Positions 7,501-12,661 of a stretch of 12,661 nucleotides of DNA are shown piece by piece (positions within the stretch are counted from its first letter, which is position 1; each line of letters starts with the position of its first letter). Origin of the DNA: Firmicutes bacterium UBA6226 (GTDB taxonomy: Bacteria; Bacillota_A; Clostridia; Peptostreptococcales; Acidaminobacteraceae); NCBI GenBank assembly GCA_002441045.1, contig DJWQ01000026.1, positions 1 to 12,661 of the forward strand. The letters run 5' to 3'. The notes under the pieces were generated by a model. The model did no database searches. It was given only the letters and a program-made list of their open reading frames with translations, and was not told the origin of the DNA. Made by a program: the position numbers and the translations under genes.

Positions 7501-8011
7501 TACCACGACCGCCACCACCAGCAGATGCCTTTAGAATCACTGGATAACCACAGATTTTTGCAGCCTCTAAAGCTTCCTCATCTGTCTGAATTGGTTTTTC
7601 GATTCCTGGTATAACAGGTACCCCAACCTTGATTGCCACTTGCTTTGATTTGATTTTATCTCCTAAAGCGTTCATCATCTCAGCATTTGGACCGATAAAG
7701 ACGATACCTGCTTCCTCACACTTTCTAGAAAACTCAGGGTTTTCAGATAAAAAACCATAGCCAGGGTGAATCGCATCAACCCCTTTTTTAATCGCTAATT
7801 GAATGATTTCATCTATATTAAGATACGCATCAATTGGACTTTTCCCTTTTCCAACTTGATAGGATTCATCTGCCTTTGTCCTAAACAAAGACCCCTTATC
7901 TTCTTCTGAATAGATTGCCACGGTTCTGATGCCTAGCTCGTGACAAGCTCTAAAAACACGAATAGCGATCTCTCCTCTATTGGCAACGAGAACGCGTTTG
8001 AACTTTTGCAT
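4571..8011 (-). CDS. pyc: Pyruvate carboxylase, single-chain biotin enzyme
   Basis: A 1146-residue cytosolic enzyme that carboxylates pyruvate to oxaloacetate using ATP and bicarbonate, an anaplerotic entry to the TCA branch. The order is biotin carboxylase, carboxyltransferase, then biotin carrier. The biotin carboxylase domain (about 1-450) has the ATP-grasp loop KASAGGGGRGM (161-171) and EMNPRIQVEH (291-300). The carboxyltransferase domain (about 530-1000) has DTTMRDAQQS (535-544), the carboxylatable Lys709 in CIKDMS, metal-binding HLHTHD (736-741) and TPSSKAVGD. The C-terminal carrier has EAMKMET with the biotinyl Lys at 1111. Length and biotin site match Bacillus and Staphylococcus enzymes. 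The start at 8011 is chosen because GGAGG lies 5 nt upstream; the frame could extend to 8038 but would then include that site. It is monocistronic, with its own promoter and terminator. Acetyl-CoA activation is usual in the family but not provable here. Confidence 0.98.
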   Translation of the reverse strand: MQKFKRVLVANRGEIAIRVFRACHELGIRTVAIYSEEDKGSLFRTKADESYQVGKGKSPIDAYLNIDEIIQLAIKKGVDAIHPGYGFLSENPEFSRKCEEAGIVFIGPNAEMMNALGDKIKSKQVAIKVGVPVIPGIEKPIQTDEEALEAAKICGYPVILKASAGGGGRGMRIVRHEADLIREYQSAKSEAKKAFGIDDVFIEKYLENPKHIEVQVLGDNYGNLVHLFERDCSIQRRHQKVIEFSPAFTLTEEKRNAICEDALKIAGAVNYRNAGTCEFLVDKTGQHYFIEMNPRIQVEHTVTEMVTGIDLVQSQVLLAQGLPLNSDEVGIEDQASVIPRGYAIQCRITTEDPSNNFAPDTGRIDVYRSGSGFGIRLDGGNGFTGAVISPYYDSLLVKATSLGRTWHDAISKSLRALSEMKIQGVKTNIAFLINVLKHETFMAGACDTNFIAENPSLFDIAPKADIEYKVLSFIGEKVVNQTKGFKAEFDVPRVPHYDKEIDKRGYFGTKQILDQQGPKGVVDWIHNQKKLLISDTTMRDAQQSLIATRMRTVDIKKIGSSYSHLANDLFSLEMWGGATFDVAYRFLNESPWERLDLVREKIPNIMLQMLIRGANAVGYKNYPDNVVREFIKESAKRGIDVFRIFDSLNWQKGMEIAIDEVLNTGKIAEACICYTGDILDTYRDKYSLDYYVEKAKAIEKSGAHILCIKDMSALLKPYAATKLIKALKSEVSLPIHLHTHDTTGNGVSTILMAAEAGVDIVDTAMSSMSGLTSQPAMNAVVAALENTERETGLDLTHLQSISDYWLDVRPVYSQFESDLKSTSAEIYKYEIPGGQYSNLKPQVESFGLGHRFGEVKEMFKEVNDLFGDIVKVTPSSKAVGDMAIFMVQNELNARNILEKGADLAFPDSVVAYFQGMMGQPDGGFPIELQKLVLKGEEPVTCRPGELLPEEDFEAIGSYLESTYQRSFGMDEKLSYALYPKVFEDHLKYKGEHGDFSRVGSDVFFHGMYEGETCEVEIASGKKLIVKLLEIGKVNNVGQVRLIFEVNGNRREVYIKDKGSKFETVVQESIMADPDNQFEVGSSIPGKVVKILVKPGEKVKENQVVAIVEAMKMETSVVVLTEGVVKDIFVKEGTQVKSGELLMKLER

Positions 8012-8051
8012 AACTACCTCCAACCTTGTTTGTCTCACTTTTTTATATTCT

Positions 8052-8079
8052 ATTATGACAGATGAGAGAGAAAAGTCAC
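8052..8079 (-). promoter_or_regulatory. Promoter of pyruvate carboxylase
   Basis: On the minus strand, GTGACT (8079-8074) and CATAAT (8057-8052) are 16 nt apart, and TG one base before the -10 makes it an extended -10. Transcription would start near 8045, giving a leader of about 35 nt before the GGAGG and ATG at 8011. No riboswitch-like leader would fit. Confidence 0.62.
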
Positions 8080-8090
8080 GAACTTTTTAG

Positions 8091-8108
8091 ATATAAATTA
8101 ATTTATAT
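8091..8108. repeat. 18-bp perfect palindrome between divergent promoters
   Basis: ATATAAATTAATTTATAT is a perfect inverted repeat with no spacer. It lies 11 bp upstream of the pyruvate carboxylase -35 and about 37 bp upstream of the ene-reductase -35. Its position suits a dimeric regulator acting on one or both genes. Being pure A/T, it could also be chance in AT-rich DNA. Confidence 0.45.
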
Positions 8109-8145
8109 TACGGATTTTATTAAAATGTTATTTTTTTCATGAGAT

Positions 8146-8186
8146 TTGCTTTAAACTGTCTGCGGTGGGTATACTCTTTCGTATAC
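8146..8186 (+). promoter_or_regulatory. Ene-reductase promoter with paired GTATAC operator-like element
   Basis: On the plus strand, TTGCTT (8146-8151) and TATACT (8170-8175) are 18 nt apart and would start transcription near 8182. The -10 is embedded in GTATAC-N6-GTATAC (8169-8174 and 8181-8186), two identical self-complementary hexamers 12 bp centre to centre, about one helical turn. That arrangement on the -10 and start site is what a repressor operator would look like. Redox- or electrophile-sensing MarR or HxlR-type repressors commonly control ene-reductases in Bacillota, but no regulator gene is in view. Confidence 0.55.
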
Positions 8187-8229
8187 AAAAATAATTTTAT
8201 TCTACTAATGTTTGTATTTAGGAGGTTTT

Positions 8230-9261
8230 ATGTCCCATTTATTTGAACCACTCACAATTAAAAATCTCACTCTTAGAAATCGTATCGTAATGGCACCGAT
8301 GTGCATGTACAGTGCTGATGAAGTTGGCAATCCGACACCATTTCATCTTAATCATTACGAAACAAGAGCAATCGGCGGCACTTCTCTCATTATATTAGAA
8401 GCAACCGCTGTTCAACCCCGTGGCAGAATTTCAGCTAACGATCTCGGAATCTGGTCCGATGCACATATAGAAGGTCTTGAAAAAATTGTTCAAGGGATTC
8501 ATAGACACGGTGCGCTTGCTGGCATACAGCTTGCACATGCAGGAAGAAAATGCACGGTATTATCAGAAGATGTCTTTGCCCCTTCAGCGATTCCATTTGA
8601 TGAAAACGATGCACAGTTGAAAACGCCGCGTGAAATGACCGAGGCAGATATTAACGAAGTCATTGACGCCTTTGCTAAAGGTGCTGAGCGCGCTTTAAAG
8701 GCAGGCTTTGATGTGATAGAAATCCATGCGGCACATGGCTATCTGATTAACGAGTTTTTATCCCCACTTACCAATCAACGCACAGATCACTATGGCAAAC
8801 AACCAGAGCTTCTACTTGGCAACATCCTTAAAGCCATCCAGTCTAAATGGCCAGTTGAAAAACCGATCTTTGTCCGTGTTTCCGCTGAGGATTATGTCAG
8901 CGGTGGCAATACCTCTGAATCCATCAGCCATCTAATAAATAAAGTAAAGGACCTTGGGATTGATGTGGTTAATGTCAGCTCAGGTGGCGTCGTACCTGCA
9001 GGAATCAAAACCTATGATGGCTATCAGACCAAATTTGCTGAAACCATTAAGCAGCTAACAGAACTGCCTGTTATGTCAGGTGGTCGTATAAAAACCGCTG
9101 AAATGGCGGAGGAAATGATTAGAAACAATCGTGCTGATTTGGTCTTCTTAGGTCGTCAGCTCCTAATCGATCCTTATTTCCCACTCCATGCAGCAACAAC
9201 TTTAAAGCAAGAGATTGATTACGCACCTGTCCAATATGAAAGATGGAAAACATCGAGATAA
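8230..9261 (+). CDS. namA: Old Yellow Enzyme family NADPH:flavin oxidoreductase, YqjM/NamA-like ene-reductase
   Basis: A 343-residue FMN-dependent TIM-barrel enzyme of the YqjM (thermophilic-like OYE) class, which uses NADPH to reduce activated C=C bonds such as those of enals, enones and quinones. Seen from the chosen start: APMCMYS with the redox-tuning Cys25 and Tyr27, LAHAGRK near 102-108, the substrate-binding pair in IHAAHGY (His166, His169), and C-terminal QYER with Arg338, matching the arginine that YqjM inserts into the partner subunit's active site. The usual YGGSxENR stretch reads YGKQPELL, an oddity. The start at 8230 follows AGGAGG by 4 nt; an upstream in-frame TTG at 8212 has that site inside it and is rejected. 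It is transcribed alone, divergently from pyruvate carboxylase, and ends at a terminator. Confidence 0.93.
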   Translation: MSHLFEPLTIKNLTLRNRIVMAPMCMYSADEVGNPTPFHLNHYETRAIGGTSLIILEATAVQPRGRISANDLGIWSDAHIEGLEKIVQGIHRHGALAGIQLAHAGRKCTVLSEDVFAPSAIPFDENDAQLKTPREMTEADINEVIDAFAKGAERALKAGFDVIEIHAAHGYLINEFLSPLTNQRTDHYGKQPELLLGNILKAIQSKWPVEKPIFVRVSAEDYVSGGNTSESISHLINKVKDLGIDVVNVSSGGVVPAGIKTYDGYQTKFAETIKQLTELPVMSGGRIKTAEMAEEMIRNNRADLVFLGRQLLIDPYFPLHAATTLKQEIDYAPVQYERWKTSR

Positions 9262-9288
9262 GGATCGTCAAAAAAATAATTCTAAAAT

Positions 9289-9330
9289 TAAAATAAGCCT
9301 GAGTCATTATCGTGACATAGGCTTATTTTA
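9289..9330. terminator. Bidirectional intrinsic terminator between convergent genes
   Basis: A perfect 12-bp stem, TAAAATAAGCCT (9289-9300) with AGGCTTATTTTA (9319-9330), encloses a second small GTCA/TGAC stem. T-rich tracts lie on both exits: TTATTTTA on plus, and TTTTA then TTATTTTTTT on minus (plus-strand As 9270-9276). It ends the ene-reductase on plus, about 27 nt after its stop, and the hydrolase on minus, about 18 nt after its stop. Confidence 0.88.
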
Positions 9331-9347
9331 GTTGATTATGACAGTGA

Positions 9348-10163
9348 CTAAAGACTTTGCTTTAAAACAAACCCAATCAGTGCACTATTCAGCGCATCCG
9401 GTTTTTCATAAAAGGTGACATGTCCACAATTGGGAATCGTAATAAACTCTGCATTTTCAATGCCTCTTGCGATAATCTCAGAAAACTTTAGTGGCTTTAA
9501 AATATCATTGACGCCACAAACCACAAGCGCTGGACATTTGATTTTATGCAGTTCCTCTGTCATGTTAACATCTGCAATAAACGTTTCGTATAAAGTGATC
9601 TGCCCCTCAAGATAATCCTCAGGGATTTCATTGAACCCTTTGGCTCTCTTTTCGAGCAGTGCTTTATTTGCCACTAAGTAATCATGATAATACAAACTTG
9701 GTAGCATGGTATTGAAGAAAAGCTCTCCTTGTTTCAAACTCGCTATCGCTTTCCACCCCAAAACGAAGCCAGTTAACACTTCATCCAGTTCACTTACTGA
9801 ATCGATGATTGAAAGGCTCAGTACCTGCTCTGGAAATAGCATCGCCGTTTTCATAGCGACTTCCCCTCCATAGGAAGTGCCGATAAAATGCGCCTGATTA
9901 AAACCTAGCGCTGTCATCAGAGCAATCGTATCTTCGGCATGCAATTTAAAACTGTATGGTCCCTCAGGCTTCTCAGATTTGAGCTGGCCTCTAAAATCGT
10001 GTAAAAGAACACGGTAACCCAATTTCACAAAGGGCTTCGCTTGTTCTAACCAACTAGACGCAGAAGCCATAACGCCATTGAGAAAGACGATATCGCCTTT
10101 TTCACCTGCTGTACCATGTATTTCATAGTACAAATTAACACCGTTTACTTTTTTTGTTGCCAT
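9348..10163 (-). CDS. Alpha/beta-fold hydrolase, substrate unknown
   Basis: A 271-residue single-domain alpha/beta hydrolase without a signal peptide, so probably cytosolic. The nucleophile elbow GTSYGG puts Ser97 in the GxSxG motif; the acid is Asp220 in CGVNDILKP and the base His248 in NCGHVTFYEKP, a complete triad. NGVMAS at 29-34 after the third strand fits the oxyanion loop, and a helical cap fills about 125-205. The layout resembles the 3-oxoadipate enol-lactonase, haloperoxidase-like and esterase group, but the substrate cannot be told from sequence. GGAGG lies 4 nt before the ATG. The gene begins 37 nt after the MFS transporter stop and is probably co-transcribed with it, so transporter and hydrolase may handle related molecules. 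Confidence 0.92.
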   Translation of the reverse strand: MATKKVNGVNLYYEIHGTAGEKGDIVFLNGVMASASSWLEQAKPFVKLGYRVLLHDFRGQLKSEKPEGPYSFKLHAEDTIALMTALGFNQAHFIGTSYGGEVAMKTAMLFPEQVLSLSIIDSVSELDEVLTGFVLGWKAIASLKQGELFFNTMLPSLYYHDYLVANKALLEKRAKGFNEIPEDYLEGQITLYETFIADVNMTEELHKIKCPALVVCGVNDILKPLKFSEIIARGIENAEFITIPNCGHVTFYEKPDALNSALIGFVLKQSL

Positions 10164-10200
10164 AAATCCTCCTCATGTCTTTTTTTCTATAGTCGTCTCC

Positions 10201-11388
10201 CTAGACATAAGAGTGAGTGATGCGATTTAAACGATAAACAGCCCATATTTGAAAGCTGATACAAAGTATGATAAATAGTGGAAATAAGCCCAAATTAAAG
10301 TGCTTCATCACGACGCCAAATAATGGTGGAAAAACTGCTATCCCCACATACGCAGAAGCCATTTGATATCCGATGACACTTTGAGCGACCTTCTTGCCAA
10401 ATCGCTTTGGCGTCTCGTGCACCATCGCTGGAAAAATAGGCGCAAATCCTAATCCTACGAGGACAAAGGCGATCATTAGAAGAGCACTAGACGGTAATAA
10501 AAGCATTGCAAATCCACCTAATGTTGCAAGCGACAGACCTAGAGTAATCATTTGTCGATTGTTCAGCTTAAAGGATAAGAATCCAGCCAAAAATCTCCCC
10601 AGTGTTATCCCCGCATAATATGAAGCTACCCAGTTCGCCGCTGATTCCACCGCGATACCTCTCACCTGAACCAGATAGCTCGCGCCCCAAAGACCCATGG
10701 TGTACTCACCTGAGCAGTAAGCCATAAAAACTAAAAGCGCATAGATAACGCCTGGTTTTTTCAAAGGTTTAACCGAATCCTTTTCATTTGCGTCTAACGT
10801 ATCCTCGTCATCGGAATGTTGTGCCTCTGACTTTTGATCTTGTAATCGCCAAAGGGGTAAGGAGATAAATATGATCGTCGCCAAGACCAATTGTATGCCA
10901 GCGACTAAAAAATAACCATTTCGCCATGAACCTGATGTGGCGAGTACCGCACCCATAAGAATCGGCCCTGCAGTGGCACCAACACCCCAAAACGAATGCA
11001 GCCAGTTCATATGATGTGCTTTAAAGTGTGTTGCCACATAGTGGTTGAGGGCTGTATCCACTGAGCCAGCGCCAAATCCTAAAGGCAACGCCAAAATTAT
11101 AAACCATAAAAATGATGGCGCAAACCCATATCCCAGAAGCGCAAGACCCGTCATAAGTCCGCTAAGCAAGGTAATCTTCCCTTCGCCAAAGCGTTTGATC
11201 AGCTTGCCACTTAAAAGGCTACTTGCAATTGTACCTCCCGTGATCACAATAGAAATAATTCCCGCAGCATCAAGTCCTAAACCCCAATCCAATCTAATCT
11301 GAGGCCATGCAACACCTAAAAGGGCATCTGGCAAACCTAAGCTGATAAATGCTAAATATATGACGATCAATAATACGGTTGTAATCAT
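10201..11388 (-). CDS. Major facilitator superfamily transporter, substrate unknown
   Basis: A 395-residue integral membrane protein with about 12 predicted helices in two halves joined by a charged cytosolic loop near residues 180-212 (DDEDTLDANEKD, then KPLKK). The N-terminal half has SLGLPDALLGVAWPQIR, and the loop between helices 2 and 3 reads GKLIKRFGEGK, in the place of the MFS signature. The C-terminal half has ITLGRFLAGF and GLGFAPIFPAMVHETPKRFG, a pattern common in the FucP/YbjJ-like sugar-porter-type MFS groups. It probably works by ion-coupled symport or antiport; uptake or efflux cannot be decided. AGAGG lies 6 nt before the ATG. It leads a likely two-gene unit with the alpha/beta hydrolase and starts 96 nt after the upstream DUF3810-type gene, with no terminator hairpin recognised between them. 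Confidence 0.92.
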   Translation of the reverse strand: MITTVLLIVIYLAFISLGLPDALLGVAWPQIRLDWGLGLDAAGIISIVITGGTIASSLLSGKLIKRFGEGKITLLSGLMTGLALLGYGFAPSFLWFIILALPLGFGAGSVDTALNHYVATHFKAHHMNWLHSFWGVGATAGPILMGAVLATSGSWRNGYFLVAGIQLVLATIIFISLPLWRLQDQKSEAQHSDDEDTLDANEKDSVKPLKKPGVIYALLVFMAYCSGEYTMGLWGASYLVQVRGIAVESAANWVASYYAGITLGRFLAGFLSFKLNNRQMITLGLSLATLGGFAMLLLPSSALLMIAFVLVGLGFAPIFPAMVHETPKRFGKKVAQSVIGYQMASAYVGIAVFPPLFGVVMKHFNLGLFPLFIILCISFQIWAVYRLNRITHSYV

Positions 11389-11422
11389 TTCTTGCCTCTT
11401 TCATCTATAAATTCGAAAATCC

Positions 11423-11448
11423 AATTTATTACTCAAATTTATTTCTCA
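11423..11448 (-). repeat. 13-bp tandem direct repeat in the MFS leader
   Basis: On plus, AATTTATTACTCA (11423-11435) is followed immediately by AATTTATTTCTCA (11436-11448), 12 of 13 identical. It lies between the DUF3810-type gene and the MFS start. A minus-strand TTGACA (11475-11470) is upstream of it, but no convincing -10 follows, so whether a promoter exists here is open. The repeat could bind a regulator or be chance in AT-rich DNA. Confidence 0.4.
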
Positions 11449-11484
11449 AAATTAATTATTATCTGTGTCTGTCAATACTACTAT

Positions 11485-12661
11485 TTACCGATTATAATAC
11501 CCTAAAAGTAAATCTACCATTTTACCGTAGCTTTTAACTCCATCCTCTTGAAGATTGGATTTTAAGTAAGTGTCATTGACGGTATCGGCAACTTCATTTG
11601 CCTTCCCTTCGTAACTTTTCCAAAATTCACTATAGGCGATTATGTCTCGATTCACACCTTCAGCGTAGGTCGCTCTTAATTTCATAGCGTCATCTGCATT
11701 TTCACTATAGAGTGCGTTCATCGTGTGAATCAATGCTAGAATGGTCCCTGAATATTGAAAATCCTTATCAGGGTGTGCCATTGCTGCAATATAAGCGATA
11801 AAATTAGCTTCATCTTCAGGTGCGAATCCTCTTTGATGTGCCATTTCATGCAAAGTAGTCGCTGGTAATAAAAGATCTGGAACGGCTACATTAACGTTTG
11901 CTTCAGCAGTATAAGGAAAATAAACACCGGTTATTCCCGTATAAAGCATGGCTTCTGATGCCAGTACAGGCTTTGGTTTTCCATATAAGCCTGAAAACAC
12001 ATCATACGTCTTAGAGAGTTCAAAATACCCATCTCTAGCCCTTGCAAAAATCTGCTGAAAACCACCAGAAATGGTCATTATACCGTTTGAATCTTCAGAT
12101 TGATACGCTCTTAGTCGATTGGCATCTGAAATCAATTTTTCAGTTAAGGTCACCAAATCTGATTCAGCGTATTTTGTGACTTCAAATCCCATGATACCTG
12201 CTACTGATTCACGTTGATAATTAAACCCCCATAAGAACATAAAAAGAACATATAAAATTGTAACGTATTGCGCAAGTCTAAATAGACTCTTTATTAGACC
12301 ACCTCTAAAAATTCTAACGATCAGCAAGACAGAAATGCCAACACCTGCCGCCACATGACCATATAATATAAGCTCCCCAAGAGAAAATTTAAACAGGCCA
12401 GTTGCCATGCTTAAAAGCTCAATCGTCCACTTGTTTATGTGTGTCGCATAGGTCACTTCAAAAGAAGAAAGGTTGTTAGGTATACTCAAACGTATCCCAT
12501 AAACGATCAAGAGGAGCATAAAAGGCAATAAGTTTATCACCCATAATCGACCACTATGAGGTGTACGAATCTTTTCAGTACTTCTCAAATCATCAGTGCG
12601 TCTCTGACTTTTAGTACGATTCTGACTTTTAGCTTGTTTCTGATTATCTATGTCTTTCTGA
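11485..12661 (-). CDS. DUF3810-type membrane protein with HExxH motif, start outside window
   Basis: At least 391 codons are open to the right edge. Numbering from the TTG at 12588, membrane helices are at about 17-33, 66-92 and 105-122. WGFNY (120-124) follows the third helix, then comes a large soluble domain, probably extracytoplasmic by the positive-inside rule (Lys/Arg-rich N-terminus). The soluble domain holds TTLHEMAHQRGFAPEDEANF, with His247, Glu248 and His251 as an HExxH zinc site and Glu258 or Glu260 as a possible third ligand. This matches the DUF3810 family, whose function is not established; peptidase activity is inference. The TTG at 12588 has no Shine-Dalgarno, and the frame continues upstream through hexapeptide repeats rich in Gln, Lys and Arg, so the real start is beyond the window. 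It lies upstream of the MFS gene on the same strand. Confidence 0.85.
   Translation of the reverse strand, partial: QKDIDNQKQAKSQNRTKSQRRTDDLRSTEKIRTPHSGRLWVINLLPFMLLLIVYGIRLSIPNNLSSFEVTYATHINKWTIELLSMATGLFKFSLGELILYGHVAAGVGISVLLIVRIFRGGLIKSLFRLAQYVTILYVLFMFLWGFNYQRESVAGIMGFEVTKYAESDLVTLTEKLISDANRLRAYQSEDSNGIMTISGGFQQIFARARDGYFELSKTYDVFSGLYGKPKPVLASEAMLYTGITGVYFPYTAEANVNVAVPDLLLPATTLHEMAHQRGFAPEDEANFIAYIAAMAHPDKDFQYSGTILALIHTMNALYSENADDAMKLRATYAEGVNRDIIAYSEFWKSYEGKANEVADTVNDTYLKSNLQEDGVKSYGKMVDLLLGYYNR
12585..12661 (-). repeat. 18-bp tandem repeat coding for a hexapeptide
   Basis: On the minus strand, TCAGA recurs every 18 bp, at 12661, 12643, 12625 and 12607. Two 12-bp blocks, TCTGACTTTTAG on plus at 12603-12614 and 12621-12632, are identical. 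In the frame of the DUF3810-type gene the units read QKDIDN, QKQAKS, QNRTKS, QRRTDD and then LRSTEK, a degenerate six-residue repeat in the predicted cytosolic N-terminus. The array reaches the window edge, so its full copy number is unknown. Confidence 0.75.

Noticed and set aside
4571..8011. A functional link between the B12 operon and pyruvate carboxylase through one regulon
   Set aside because: Pyruvate carboxylase has its own promoter, a short leader with no room for a riboswitch, and its own terminator; proximity alone does not support a link.
8012..8038. N-terminal extension of pyruvate carboxylase by nine codons (MRQTRLEVV)
   Set aside because: The GGAGG site lies within this stretch and is correctly spaced for the ATG at 8011; family members start at that point.
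8220..9261. Ene-reductase as part of a larger bile acid or fatty enoate reductase
   Set aside because: It stops at 343 residues with the YqjM-type C-terminal QYER and lacks the iron-sulfur and NADH-binding domains of those longer enzymes.
1..12661. CRISPR arrays, tRNA or rRNA genes, insertion sequences, phage or defence genes
   Set aside because: No spaced repeat array, cloverleaf-like sequence, transposase, integrase or terminal inverted repeats were recognised; all long frames are accounted for by chromosomal-type genes.

Overview
The window looks like chromosomal DNA from a low-GC Gram-positive bacterium (Bacillota), most likely an anaerobic clostridial lineage. The grounds are the AT-rich intergenic DNA, strong GGAGG-type ribosome binding sites 4-6 nt before most starts, genes of the anaerobic (cbi) cobalamin route, and a Bacillus/Clostridium-type single-chain pyruvate carboxylase. 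The genus cannot be fixed from sequence alone. Eight of the ten genes lie wholly inside the window; the first and last run off its edges. No RNA genes other than the riboswitch leader, no insertion sequences, no phage genes and no CRISPR were seen.

Positions 1-2660 (minus strand) hold the head of a cobalamin operon. A promoter (2633-2660) feeds a cobalamin riboswitch (about 2460-2622) and an intrinsic terminator (2383-2406). Then come cbiX, cbiC, cbiD and the first 66 codons of cbiE, which leaves the window. The genes are packed with 1-nt gaps or overlaps. The layout implies B12 feedback by premature termination.

Positions 2690-4243 (minus) hold a two-gene unit: a short-chain dehydrogenase followed by an MscS-family channel whose ribosome binding site abuts the dehydrogenase stop. 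A 327-nt spacer follows, with a candidate promoter and the pyruvate carboxylase terminator. Positions 4571-8011 (minus) encode full-length pyruvate carboxylase, which makes oxaloacetate from pyruvate.

Positions 8012-8229 form a divergent control region between pyruvate carboxylase and a plus-strand YqjM-like ene-reductase (8230-9261). It holds two opposed promoters, an 18-bp perfect palindrome and a paired GTATAC element on the ene-reductase -10. A bidirectional terminator (9289-9330) separates the ene-reductase from a convergent minus-strand pair: an MFS transporter and an alpha/beta hydrolase.

Positions 11485-12661 (minus) carry a DUF3810-type membrane protein with an HExxH motif. Its frame stays open to the window edge through an 18-bp/6-residue tandem repeat, so its true start lies outside.

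No clearly new multi-gene system was found. The best leads are the repeat-bearing HExxH membrane protein, the ene-reductase/pyruvate carboxylase control region, and the dehydrogenase-MscS pair.
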